This document shows, piece after piece, positions 16,050 through 23,631 of a stretch of 64,000 bases of DNA. The first letter of the stretch is position 1. Every line of letters begins with the position of its first letter. The DNA comes from Oleispirillum sp965228165. GTDB taxonomy: Bacteria; Pseudomonadota; Alphaproteobacteria; Rhodospirillales; Rhodospirillaceae. The DNA is taken from contig CBDDHB010000003.1 in NCBI GenBank assembly GCA_965228165.1, positions 248,001 through 312,000 of the forward strand. Direction: 5' to 3'. A program made the translations under genes and the position numbers. The notes beneath the pieces are model-generated. The model ran no database searches. It had not been told where the DNA came from and was given only the letters and a program-made list of their open reading frames with translations.

Positions 16050-16325
16050 GTGCTAAACCTATGATGGAATAATCGTTGCGGACCCGGGGGCAGTGCCCGG
16101 CGCCTCCACCATATCCCGGCTGGTCCGGGGCCATGGGGGCGAAACAGGATCGACGCGCGTGGTAAAGATCATAGCTGTGCCCGGCATGGTTCCGCCGTTA
16201 TCGGGCCGTATTAGTAGCTGCGAACGATAATCGCGCTCCGGTTCTGGCTGCCGCGTAAGCGGTCTCCAAACCGACCTTCAATTCCTGAGGCCTTGAGCGG
16301 TTTCAGGTGGGGAGTGGGGCTTCCT
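16050..16325 (+). ncRNA. ssrA: Two-piece (circularly permuted) tmRNA
   Basis: Permuted alphaproteobacterial ssrA. The acceptor piece comes first and ends with CGCCTCC-A-CCA at 16101-16111. After a short removed spacer, the coding piece starts GGGGGCGAAACAGG at 16135. GGGGGCG (16135-16141) pairs with CGCCTCC (16101-16107) to make the acceptor stem. The tag reading frame ends at 16258 and encodes ANDNRAPVLAAA followed by TAA. AAACC (about 16056) can pair with GGTTT (about 16299) to join the pieces. The RNA rescues stalled ribosomes and tags the nascent chain for ClpXP/ClpAP. Outer ends are approximate. The adaptor gene sspB follows directly. Confidence 0.93.
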
Positions 16326-16351
16326 AGCAACAGAAATGCCCCATTTTTTTT
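16315..16351 (+). terminator. Terminator of ssrA
   Basis: Stem TGGGGC (16315-16320) / GCCCCA (16338-16343) with a 17-base loop, followed by eight T residues. It is placed at the 3' end of the tmRNA coding piece. Confidence 0.7.
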
Positions 16352-16460
16352 ATCCGTTTCGTCGTATGGGATTTTCCTCGCCGGTCGAGTGTGGGTAATA
16401 TGGGCTCCGTTTCGGGCCTTGTCTTCCGCCCGCGTCCCTTGCCGAGGCTGCGTTCGCTCC

Positions 16461-16984
16461 ATGGACCCACGTCCGATTTTCGATTATGGCGCCCTGGTGG
16501 AACAGGCCCTGCGCGGCGTGGTGCGCGAGGCCCTGTCCCGCGCCGCCCTGCACGGCCTGCCCAACGACCACCACTTCTACATCACCTTCCGCACCGATGC
16601 CGAAGGGGTCAGCATTCCGCCGCATCTGGCCGCATCCCACCCCGAGGACATCACCATCGTCCTTCAGCACGAGTACTGGGATTTGTCGGTCAACACCGAC
16701 GCGCCGGACAGCTTCGGCGTCACGTTAAGCTTCAACAACCGGAGGGAGCGCCTGGTGGTGCCTTTCGCCGCGGTCACCGGCTTCGCCGATCCGTCGGCGA
16801 AGTTCGGCTTGCAGTTCCAGTACGATGACGACTTCGAGGACAGCCTCGACGACGACCCGTTGATCGACGCCCCGCCGCCGAACCCGCCGGAAATTCCCGC
16901 CCCGCCGAAGCGCGCGCAAAGCGGCGCGGCGGACGCCTCCGACGCCAGCAAGGTGGTGGTGCTGGACGCGTTCCGGAAAAGTAA
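16461..16984 (+). CDS. sspB: SspB, ClpXP adaptor (alpha type); stop codon lost by 1-base deletion
   Basis: Alpha-type SspB, the adaptor that brings ssrA-tagged proteins to ClpXP. The N-terminal SspB fold contains DYGALVEQALRGVVREAL and ITFRTDAEGVSIPPHL; a flexible acidic/proline tail follows and ends in VVVLDAFRK, the ClpX-docking tail. As written, the frame runs through AAAAGTAACC and continues in-frame into the fumarase. One more A in the AAAA run at 16977-16980 gives FRKK-stop at 16982-16984, the usual end of the family (174 residues). A terminator and a good Shine-Dalgarno site follow, so two separate genes are the better reading. It sits directly downstream of ssrA, its functional partner. 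Confidence 0.85.
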
Positions 16985-16986
16985 CC

Positions 16987-17010
16987 CCGCGCTGTGCCGG
17001 CGCGGTTTTT
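16987..17010 (+). terminator. Terminator after sspB
   Basis: Stem CCGCGC (16987-16992) / GCGCGG (17000-17005) followed by TTTTT. It begins 3 bases after the expected sspB stop, which supports sspB ending there rather than being fused to fumarase. Confidence 0.7.
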
Positions 17011-17045
17011 CCAAGAAGCAAAAACCAAACAGGGAGGATTGTTCC

Positions 17046-18659
17046 ATGCCGTTCGATGCCGCCTATGCCGAAATGTTCCCCCTGGGCAAGGACGATACCC
17101 CGTATCGCAAGCTCACCGGCGACTACGTCAAGGTCGAAAAACTGGGCGACAAGGAAATCCTGGTCGTCGATCCCAAGGCGATCGAGCTTCTGACCTACGA
17201 GGCGTTCAAGGACATCAACTTTCTGCTGCGCCCCGGCCATCTGGCGCAGATGCGCAAGATCATGGACGACCCCGAGGCCTCGGCCAACGACCGCTTCGTC
17301 GCCCTGGAACTGCTGAAAAACGCCAACGTCTCGGCGGGCATGGTGCTGCCGATGTGCCAGGACACCGGCACCGCCATCGTCATGGGGAAAAAGGGCCAGC
17401 AGGTCTGGACCGGCGGCGGCGACGCCGCCGCGATCAGCGACGGCGTGGGCCGCGTCTACACCGACTTGAGCCTGCGCTATTCGCAGAACGCCGCGCTCGA
17501 CATGTATGAAGAGGTCAACACCGGCAACAATCTGCCGGCGCAGATCGAAATCTACGCCACCGAGGGCGACGCCTATAAGTTCCAGTTCGTCGCCAAGGGC
17601 GGCGGCTCGGCCAACAAGACCTTCCTCTATCAGCAGACCAAGGCGACGCTGAACCCGGCCAGCCTGCGCAAGTTCCTCTCCGACCAGATCAAGACCTTGG
17701 GCACCTCGGCCTGCCCGCCCTATCACCTGGCGATCGTCATCGGCGGCACCACCGCCGAAATGACGATGAAGGCGGTCAAACTGGCCTCCACCCACTATTT
17801 CGACACCCTGCCGACCACCGGCAACAAGTTCGGCCAGGCCTTCCGCGACCTCGACCTGGAACGCGAAGTCTTCGAAATGACCCGCGAATTCGGCATCGGC
17901 GCGCAGTTCGGCGGCAAGTATTTCTGCCACGACGTGCGGGTGATCCGCCTGCCGCGCCACGGCGCCTCCTGCCCGATGGGCATCGGCGTGTCGTGCTCCG
18001 CCGACCGCCAATGCCTGGGCAAGATCACCCGGGACGGCGTCTTCCTGGAGCAGTTGGAGACCAACCCGGCGCAGTACATGCCCGACATCAAATCCGAGAA
18101 TCTGGGCGGCGAGGCGGTGAGCATCGACCTCAACCAACCGATGCCGGAAATCCTGAAAACCCTCTCCAAGTACCCGGTGAAGACCCGCGTCATGCTGACC
18201 GGCACGATCATCGTCGGCCGCGACATCGCCCACGCCAAGATCAAGGAACGCCTGGACAAGGGCGAGCCGATGCCGGACTACCTGAAGAACCACCCGATCT
18301 ACTACGCGGGCCCGGCGAAGACCCCGTCCAACTATGCCTCCGGCTCGTTCGGGCCGACCACGGCGGGACGCATGGACTCCTACGTCGATCAGTTCCAGGC
18401 GGCGGGCGGCTCGATGGTGATGCTGGCCAAGGGCAACCGCTCCAAGGCGGTCACCGAAGCCTGCAAGACGTACGGCGGCTTCTACCTCGGCTCGATCGGC
18501 GGCGCGGCGGCGCAGCTCGCCAAGGAATCGATCAAGAAGGTCGAACTCCTGGAATACCCGGAACTCGGCATGGAAGCGGTCTGGAAGATCGAGGTCGTGG
18601 ACTTCCCGGCGTTCATCGTGGTGGACGACAAGGGCAACGACTTCTACGCCCAGATTTAA
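17046..18659 (+). CDS. fumA: Class I (iron-sulfur) fumarate hydratase
   Basis: Class I fumarase of 537 residues: N-terminal alpha domain and C-terminal beta domain in one chain. Cysteines for the [4Fe-4S] cluster are visible in VLPMCQDTGTA and in the segment around SCPMGIGVSCSADRQC. GGTTAEMTMKAVKLAS and KTPSNYASGSFGPTTAGRMDSY are typical of the family. It interconverts fumarate and malate in the TCA cycle and is oxygen-sensitive. ATG 17046 has CAGGGAGG 9 bases upstream. The same frame is open from sspB only because that gene lost its stop; a class I fumarase with an SspB extension would be unprecedented to my knowledge. Confidence 0.95.
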   Translation: MPFDAAYAEMFPLGKDDTPYRKLTGDYVKVEKLGDKEILVVDPKAIELLTYEAFKDINFLLRPGHLAQMRKIMDDPEASANDRFVALELLKNANVSAGMVLPMCQDTGTAIVMGKKGQQVWTGGGDAAAISDGVGRVYTDLSLRYSQNAALDMYEEVNTGNNLPAQIEIYATEGDAYKFQFVAKGGGSANKTFLYQQTKATLNPASLRKFLSDQIKTLGTSACPPYHLAIVIGGTTAEMTMKAVKLASTHYFDTLPTTGNKFGQAFRDLDLEREVFEMTREFGIGAQFGGKYFCHDVRVIRLPRHGASCPMGIGVSCSADRQCLGKITRDGVFLEQLETNPAQYMPDIKSENLGGEAVSIDLNQPMPEILKTLSKYPVKTRVMLTGTIIVGRDIAHAKIKERLDKGEPMPDYLKNHPIYYAGPAKTPSNYASGSFGPTTAGRMDSYVDQFQAAGGSMVMLAKGNRSKAVTEACKTYGGFYLGSIGGAAAQLAKESIKKVELLEYPELGMEAVWKIEVVDFPAFIVVDDKGNDFYAQI

Positions 18660-18670
18660 ACCGAAAAACT

Positions 18671-18840
18671 TTCCGGAGGGACTCGGTCCCTCCGGACCTC
18701 CCCTTCGTTCGGTTTTGCGCGTCAGCGCGATAAAACCATCACGCGGCACCACGGATGAGTCCCGCTTCGCGAAAAAAACAAATGGGGTCGAGGGGGCTGT
18801 GTCCCCTCGCGGGTCCAGGGCAGAGCCCTGGCCTGGTTTT
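18671..18840. repeat. Mosaic intergenic repeat R1
   Basis: It starts with a hairpin (TCCGGAGGGAC / GTCCCTCCGGA, 18672-18694) that could end the fumarase transcript. It continues with the family core around 18735 (CCATCACGCGGC) and ends with GGGTCCAGGGCAGAGCCCTGG. Related copies are at 19690-19890, 31465-31714 and 50748-50930, with a fragment at 34556-34579. This copy supplies the apparent first 28 codons of the downstream hydrolase. Confidence 0.65.
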
Positions 18841-19459
18841 CGACTCCCCCGCCGCTCCCTTCGCCCTGCTGGTGCTGGCGCACGGCGCGGGCGCGCCGAT
18901 GGACAGCGATTTCATGACCGCGATGGCGGCGCGGCTGGCGGCGCACGGCTTGGCGGTGGCGCGGTTCGAATTTCCCTATATGGCGCGGCGGCGCATCGAC
19001 GGCGTGAAACGCCCGCCCGACCGCATGCCGGTTCTGCTGGCCGCCTTCGCGGCGGCGGCGGAGGAAGCGCGGACGCGATTCCCCGGCCTGCCGTTGTTGA
19101 TCGGCGGCAAGTCGATGGGCGGACGCGTCGCGGCGATGGCGGCGGCGGAAATCGCCCCCGCCGGGACGGCCTGCCTGGGCTATCCCTTCCACGCGGACGG
19201 CAAGCCGCCGACGGCGGAGCGCCTCGCCCCATTGCTGGCCCCACCCTGCCCGGTCCTGATCGTCCAGGGGGAACGCGACGCGCTGGGCAGCGCACCCGAA
19301 GCAGCGGATTATCCCCTGGGCGCAACGGTGGAAATCGCCTGGATCGCCGACGGCGACCACTCGCTGAAGCCGCGCAAAGCCTCCGGCATCGGCGCGGCGG
19401 AGACTCTGGCCCGCGCCGCCGACGCGGTCGCGGCCTTCGCAAGGAAGATCGCCCGATGA
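18755..19459 (+). CDS. Alpha/beta hydrolase, KANL3/Tex30 type
   Basis: A 234-residue alpha/beta-hydrolase. The oxyanion region is LVLAHGAGAPMDSDFM, the nucleophile elbow is GGKSMGGRVAA (GxSxG with Ser), an acid lies in VQGERDALG and the histidine in DGDHSLKP. These proteins, often annotated as dienelactone-hydrolase-like, have no firmly known substrate. Conserved sequence begins only near LVFDSPAAPFALL; the 28 residues before it are encoded by intergenic repeat R1, and no start codon lies nearer. ATG 18755 or 18782 must therefore be used, neither with a Shine-Dalgarno site. The repeat may have replaced the original 5' end. The stop overlaps the next gene (ATGA). Confidence 0.8.
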   Translation: MSPASRKKQMGSRGLCPLAGPGQSPGLVFDSPAAPFALLVLAHGAGAPMDSDFMTAMAARLAAHGLAVARFEFPYMARRRIDGVKRPPDRMPVLLAAFAAAAEEARTRFPGLPLLIGGKSMGGRVAAMAAAEIAPAGTACLGYPFHADGKPPTAERLAPLLAPPCPVLIVQGERDALGSAPEAADYPLGATVEIAWIADGDHSLKPRKASGIGAAETLARAADAVAAFARKIAR

Positions 19460-19689
19460 CCGAGGCGGCGCGCAAACGCTCGGTGACCCTCGACCGCCAC
19501 CGCACCAGCATCTCCATCGAAGACCCGTTCTGGGAGGCGCTGAAGACCATCGCCGACGAACGCGGCATCAGCCTGCATGCCCTGGTCGAGGACATCGACC
19601 GCACCCGCGACGGACTGGAAGGCAACCTCTCCGGCGCGCTGCGGGTGTTCGTCCTCAAAACCTTGCAGGACAAACTCGCGGAAAAATGA
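19456..19689 (+). CDS. Ribbon-helix-helix domain protein
   Basis: A 77-residue protein made of one RHH_4-type ribbon-helix-helix domain: KRSVTLDRHRTSISIEDPFW (beta strand and turn), then LKTIADERGISLHALVEDIDR. Such proteins are common in alphaproteobacteria and are assumed to be small DNA-binding regulators. It starts inside the stop of the hydrolase gene (ATGA overlap), so the two are coupled; this hydrolase-RHH pairing could indicate autoregulation, which is inference. A mosaic repeat follows at once. Confidence 0.85.
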   Translation: MTEAARKRSVTLDRHRTSISIEDPFWEALKTIADERGISLHALVEDIDRTRDGLEGNLSGALRVFVLKTLQDKLAEK

Positions 19690-19890
19690 AACCCTGCCGG
19701 GGCTCCGCCCCAGACCCCGCAAAGGGTCGCGGACCCTTTGATCCCATTCATTTGTTTTTGCGCGCAGCGCCATAGAGCCATCACGCGGCGTGATGGATGA
19801 TTGCCGCTGACGCGGCGAAAAATAAGTTATGGAATGCAAGGGGCCAAGCCCCTTGCCGGGGTCCGGGGCAGCGCCCCGGCCCGGTTTTTC
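19690..19890. repeat. Mosaic intergenic repeat R2
   Basis: About 200 bp with three hairpins. The first is AAAGGGTCGCGGACCCTTT. The central palindrome is ATCACGCGGCGTGAT with flanks GCGCGCAGCGCCATA and GCCGCTGACGCGGCGAAAAA. The last is GGGGTCCGGGGCAGCGCCCCGGCCC. It lies between the RHH gene and the 3' end of clpA, and may terminate both converging transcripts. There is no coding potential. Confidence 0.7.
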
Positions 19891-19893
19891 CCC

Positions 19894-22197
19894 TCACACC
19901 GGCACCGGCTCCGGTTCGGCTTTCTGCCGCGGCAAGGGTTCCTCGACGGTGAAGGAGAGTTTGCCGTCGGCGACGTCCACCCGCACCGTTCCGCCGTGCA
20001 TCAGGCGACCGAACAGCAGTTCCTCGGCCAGCGGCTTTTTCACGTGTTCCTGGATGACGCGGGCGAGCGGCCGCGCGCCATAGGCCTGATCGAAGCCCTT
20101 TTCCGCCAGCCACTGACGCGCTTCCGGGGTGAGATCGATCGCCACCGCGCGGTCGCCCAACTGGCCTTCCAGCTGCGCGACGAACTTGTCCACCACCTTG
20201 AGCACGATTTCGGGCGCGAGGTGGGCGAAGGCGATGATCGCGTCCAGGCGGTTGCGGAATTCCGGAGTGAACAGGCGTTCGATCGCCTCCTTGTCCTCGC
20301 CGCCGCGCTGGCCGCGCCCGAACCCCAGGGGCGCGCGCGCCAGATCGGAGGCTCCGGCGTTGGTGGTCATGATCAGGATGACGTTGCGGAAATCCACCGA
20401 CTTGCCGTTGTGGTCGGTCAGATGGCCGTGGTCCATCACCTGCAACAGGATGTTGAAGACGTCGTTGTGCGCCTTTTCGATCTCGTCCAGCAGCAGCACG
20501 CAGTGCGGATGCTGGTCCACGGCGTCGGTCAACAGGCCGCCCTGGTCGAAGCCGACATAGCCGGGCGGCGCGCCGATCAAGCGGGAGACGGTGTGCCGTT
20601 CCATGTATTCCGACATGTCGAAGCGGATCAGTTCGATCCCCATGATCTTCGCCAGTTGGCGCGCCACCTCGGTCTTGCCGACGCCGGTGGGGCCGGAGAA
20701 CAGATAGTTGCCGATCGGTTTGTCGGGATCGCGCAACCCGGCGCGGGCCAGCTTGATCGCGGTGGAGAGTTCGCCGATCGCCGCGTCCTGGCCGAACACC
20801 ACCGCCATCAGGTCGCGGTCGAGGGTCTTCAGCGCGACGCGGTCGTCCTTGGACACCGCCTTCGGCGGGATGCGCGCCATCTTCGCCACCACGGTTTCGA
20901 TGTCGGCGACGGTGACGGTGCGGCGGCGTTTCGCGGGCGGCAGCAGCATCCGCGCCGCGCCGACCTCGTCGATCACGTCGATCGCCTTGTCGGGCAGCTT
21001 GCGGTCCGAGATGTAGCGCACCGAAAGGTCCACCGCCGCCTCGATCGCGGGCAGGGTATAGCGCACCCCGTGGAAGGCCTCGTAATAGGGTTTCAGGCCT
21101 TTCAGAATTTTCACCGCGTCGTCGCGGGTGGGTTCGGGCACGTCGATCTTCTGGAAGCGCCGCACCAGGGCGCGATCCTTTTCGAACTGGTTGCGGAATT
21201 CCTTGTAGGTGGTGGAACCGATGCAGCGCAGCTTGCCCGCCGCCAGAGCCGGCTTCAGCAGGTTGGAGGCGTCCATCGAGCCGCCGGTGGTGGCCCCCGC
21301 GCCGATCAGGGTGTGAATCTCGTCGATGAACAGCACCGAGCCGGGATAGGTTTCCAGTTCCTTGATCACCTGCTTCAGGCGTTCCTCGAAATCGCCGCGA
21401 TAGCGGGTTCCCGCCAGCAGCACCCCCATGTCCAGGGCGAACACCGTGGCGTCGGAAAGAACCTCGGGCACCTCGCCATCGACGATCTTCAAGGCCAGCC
21501 CCTCGGCGATCGCGGTCTTGCCGACGCCGGGATCGCCGACGTAGAGCGGGTTGTTCTTGGCGCGGCGGCAGAGCACCTGAATGGTGCGTTCGATCTCGTC
21601 GCCGCGACCGATCAGGGGGTCGATCCGCCCCTGGCGGGCCTTGTCGTTGAGGTTGACGCAATAGGCGGCCAGCGCCTCGAAGGCGGGCTTGGCCGCCCCC
21701 GGTCCGGGACGCGGCGGCGCCTCGTCGTCGGCGCCGCGCACCGGGCGCGGCTCGTTCATCTCGGAATTCTTGGCGATGCCGTGGGCGATGTAGTTGACCG
21801 CGTCGAGGCGGCTCATGTCCTGCAATTGCAGGAAATAGACGGCGTGGCTTTCCCGTTCCGAGAACATCGACACCAGGACGTTGGCGCCGGTGACCTCTTC
21901 CCGCCCCGAGGACTGGACGTGAATCACCGCGCGCTGCACCACCCGCTGGAAGCCCGAGGTCGGCTTGGGGTCGCCCGCCGCCTCGCTGACCAGGGGGGTG
22001 AGTTCGGTTTCCAGGAAGGCTTCGATGTCGCCGCGCAGTTTTTCGACGTCGACGCCGCAGGCGCGCATCACCGCGACCGCGTCGCGATCCTCGGACAGGG
22101 CATAGAGCAGGTGTTCCAGGGTCGCGTACTCGTGGCGGCGCGCGGTGGCCTCGGCCAGGGCGCGGTGCAGGCTGCGTTCGAGATTGCGCGACAGCAT
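19894..22197 (-). CDS. clpA: ClpA, ATPase of the ClpAP protease
   Basis: A 767-residue AAA+ unfoldase. It has the N-terminal double Clp-N repeat (about residues 1-140), a first ATPase module with GDPGVGKTAIAEGLA and SVLFIDEIHTLIGAG, and a second with SGPTGVGKTEVARQLA and VLLLDEIEKAHNDVFN. There is no long middle domain, which separates it from ClpB. The family IGF/L loop for ClpP docking is represented by APLGFGR. It unfolds substrates for ClpP, including tmRNA-tagged proteins and N-degron substrates supplied by ClpS. It lies 4 bp downstream of clpS. Confidence 0.96.
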   Translation of the reverse strand: MLSRNLERSLHRALAEATARRHEYATLEHLLYALSEDRDAVAVMRACGVDVEKLRGDIEAFLETELTPLVSEAAGDPKPTSGFQRVVQRAVIHVQSSGREEVTGANVLVSMFSERESHAVYFLQLQDMSRLDAVNYIAHGIAKNSEMNEPRPVRGADDEAPPRPGPGAAKPAFEALAAYCVNLNDKARQGRIDPLIGRGDEIERTIQVLCRRAKNNPLYVGDPGVGKTAIAEGLALKIVDGEVPEVLSDATVFALDMGVLLAGTRYRGDFEERLKQVIKELETYPGSVLFIDEIHTLIGAGATTGGSMDASNLLKPALAAGKLRCIGSTTYKEFRNQFEKDRALVRRFQKIDVPEPTRDDAVKILKGLKPYYEAFHGVRYTLPAIEAAVDLSVRYISDRKLPDKAIDVIDEVGAARMLLPPAKRRRTVTVADIETVVAKMARIPPKAVSKDDRVALKTLDRDLMAVVFGQDAAIGELSTAIKLARAGLRDPDKPIGNYLFSGPTGVGKTEVARQLAKIMGIELIRFDMSEYMERHTVSRLIGAPPGYVGFDQGGLLTDAVDQHPHCVLLLDEIEKAHNDVFNILLQVMDHGHLTDHNGKSVDFRNVILIMTTNAGASDLARAPLGFGRGQRGGEDKEAIERLFTPEFRNRLDAIIAFAHLAPEIVLKVVDKFVAQLEGQLGDRAVAIDLTPEARQWLAEKGFDQAYGARPLARVIQEHVKKPLAEELLFGRLMHGGTVRVDVADGKLSFTVEEPLPRQKAEPEPVPV

Positions 22198-22201
22198 GGC
22201 G

Positions 22202-22582
22202 TTACTCCTTTTCGATCGTGCACTGCAACGGATGCTGGTTGCGCCTGGCCAGGTCCATCACCTGACCGGCCTTGGTCTCGGCGACCTCGAAGGTGAAGAC
22301 GCCGCAGACCCCGACGCCGCGATGATGCACCTTGAGCATGATCTCGGTCGCCTCATCGTGACTTTTGTTGAAAATCCGCTCCAGCACGTGGACCACGAAC
22401 TCCATCGGGGTGAAATCGTCATTGAGCAGCAGAGCCCGGTACATCGACGGGCGCTTGACCATGGCGCGCGCCTGCACCGAAACGCCGACCCGCCCGTCGT
22501 CGCCGTCGCCCGCGCGCTCCCCCGCCATACGCGGGACCAGCCGTTCCAACCCTTCGACCCACGAACCCATCGTCTTTTTCAT
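22202..22582 (-). CDS. clpS: ClpS, N-degron adaptor for ClpAP
   Basis: A 126-residue protein with the ClpS core: YRALLLNDDFTPMEFVVHVLERIF, followed by HHRGVGVCGVFTFEVAETKA, residues that form the N-degron pocket and ClpA contact. The N-terminal 45 residues are a flexible arm. The ATG at 22582 follows GGAGGAGG closely; ATG 22570 is an alternative. clpS-clpA is a standard operon. Together with nearby ssrA and sspB this region collects much of the Clp substrate-selection machinery. Confidence 0.95.
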   Translation of the reverse strand: MKKTMGSWVEGLERLVPRMAGERAGDGDDGRVGVSVQARAMVKRPSMYRALLLNDDFTPMEFVVHVLERIFNKSHDEATEIMLKVHHRGVGVCGVFTFEVAETKAGQVMDLARRNQHPLQCTIEKE

Positions 22583-22676
22583 CCTCCTCCGCGAGGGTCT
22601 CCCCCCACGGCGTTCGTTCTTGATATGGGAGAACCCCGGAAATCCCGGAAGCCCCCCGGCGAGAATTCCCTCCGCC

Positions 22677-23396
22677 CTAGGGCAGGAAACGCGAGACGGG
22701 CGGCGCGGGCAGATCCAGACGTCCGGCGATGCCGTCGGCGTCGGCGGTCAGGAAAAAGCGGCGATCGTCGTGCGGCCGCTGCTCGGGATAGGCCGGGGCG
22801 ACATCGTGAGCCTCGGCGAAGAGGCCCTTCGAGGGCAGCAGGCGCCGCACCACCTCGGGGAAGAGCAGCGCCTCGTACTCCGCCGACGGATACCCCCAGG
22901 CATGGAACCAGAACCGCCCGTCGCGACATCCCGCGCCGGTCCAGAAGAAGCCCTGCCCGGCCAGCCGCACCGGTTTATCCAGGGGCGCGAAGGCGCGGTC
23001 GGCCTCCAGCGCCGCCCCCACCGAGGCCGCCTGTTCCGCCGTCCAGACGCCGTCCACCGTCTCGCCGCGCCAGGGGGCGCGCGGCTTGGCAAGATCGACG
23101 ACGACGTTGCTCCAGTCGATGCGCAGGAAGAGCTGCTCGCGCACCGTCATCTCGCCCTTCGCCGGTCCCTTCGCCTCGATCACCCGCACATCCTCGTCCC
23201 AGATCGCGTTGTGGACCAGGCGCAGGCTGGTCTGGCCGGGAACGCAGGCGGCGCGCAAATCGTCGCCGGAAAGGAACGAGAACCAGGTGACGCGGCGCAC
23301 CGCCGGGTCCTCGATCTCGCCGGTGGCGGCGCATCCGGCCAACAGCGCGCCCGCGCAAGCGCCCAGAAGGACGCGGGGTATCCAGCGGCTCGTCAT
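22677..23396 (-). CDS. Putative lipoprotein, unknown function
   Basis: A 239-residue protein with a lipoprotein signal peptide: the lipobox LLAGC predicts lipidation of Cys-22. The mature part contains VTWFSFLSGDDLRAAC, RLVHNAIWDEDVRVIEA and FFWTGAGCRDGRFWFHAWGYP, a pattern I recall only from uncharacterised alphaproteobacterial proteins. It is probably anchored in an envelope membrane. It is transcribed divergently from the D,D-carboxypeptidase gene, with 235 bp between them that hold three GANTC sites (about 23477-23522). No role can be assigned. Confidence 0.75.
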   Translation of the reverse strand: MTSRWIPRVLLGACAGALLAGCAATGEIEDPAVRRVTWFSFLSGDDLRAACVPGQTSLRLVHNAIWDEDVRVIEAKGPAKGEMTVREQLFLRIDWSNVVVDLAKPRAPWRGETVDGVWTAEQAASVGAALEADRAFAPLDKPVRLAGQGFFWTGAGCRDGRFWFHAWGYPSAEYEALLFPEVVRRLLPSKGLFAEAHDVAPAYPEQRPHDDRRFFLTADADGIAGRLDLPAPPVSRFLP

Positions 23397-23631
23397 GTCC
23401 AGTCTCCATGCAAAAATCCTGCGGCGATTTTGGGACCTTGCGCGGCAAGAATCCAGGGCATAACGAGGGTCTTGCGGATTCGCCGCGACTCGGCGGGAAA
23501 TTTGGCCTGGACAGCCGAGTCAACGATACCTTATGGTTGGCGGAGAAAGAACTCCGGGAGCCTCCGGGGCGGCGGCTTCGGGCCGCGCAGGGATGCCGTA
23601 GCGTTTTGATCAAGAACCGAGGTCGTTTCCG

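Noticed and set aside
16461..18659. A genuine SspB-fumarase fusion protein
   Set aside because: A terminator and a strong ribosome site separate the genes, and one added A restores the normal SspB end.
18672..18694. Strong intrinsic terminator after fumarase
   Set aside because: The hairpin is good but no T tract follows, so I include it only as part of repeat R1.
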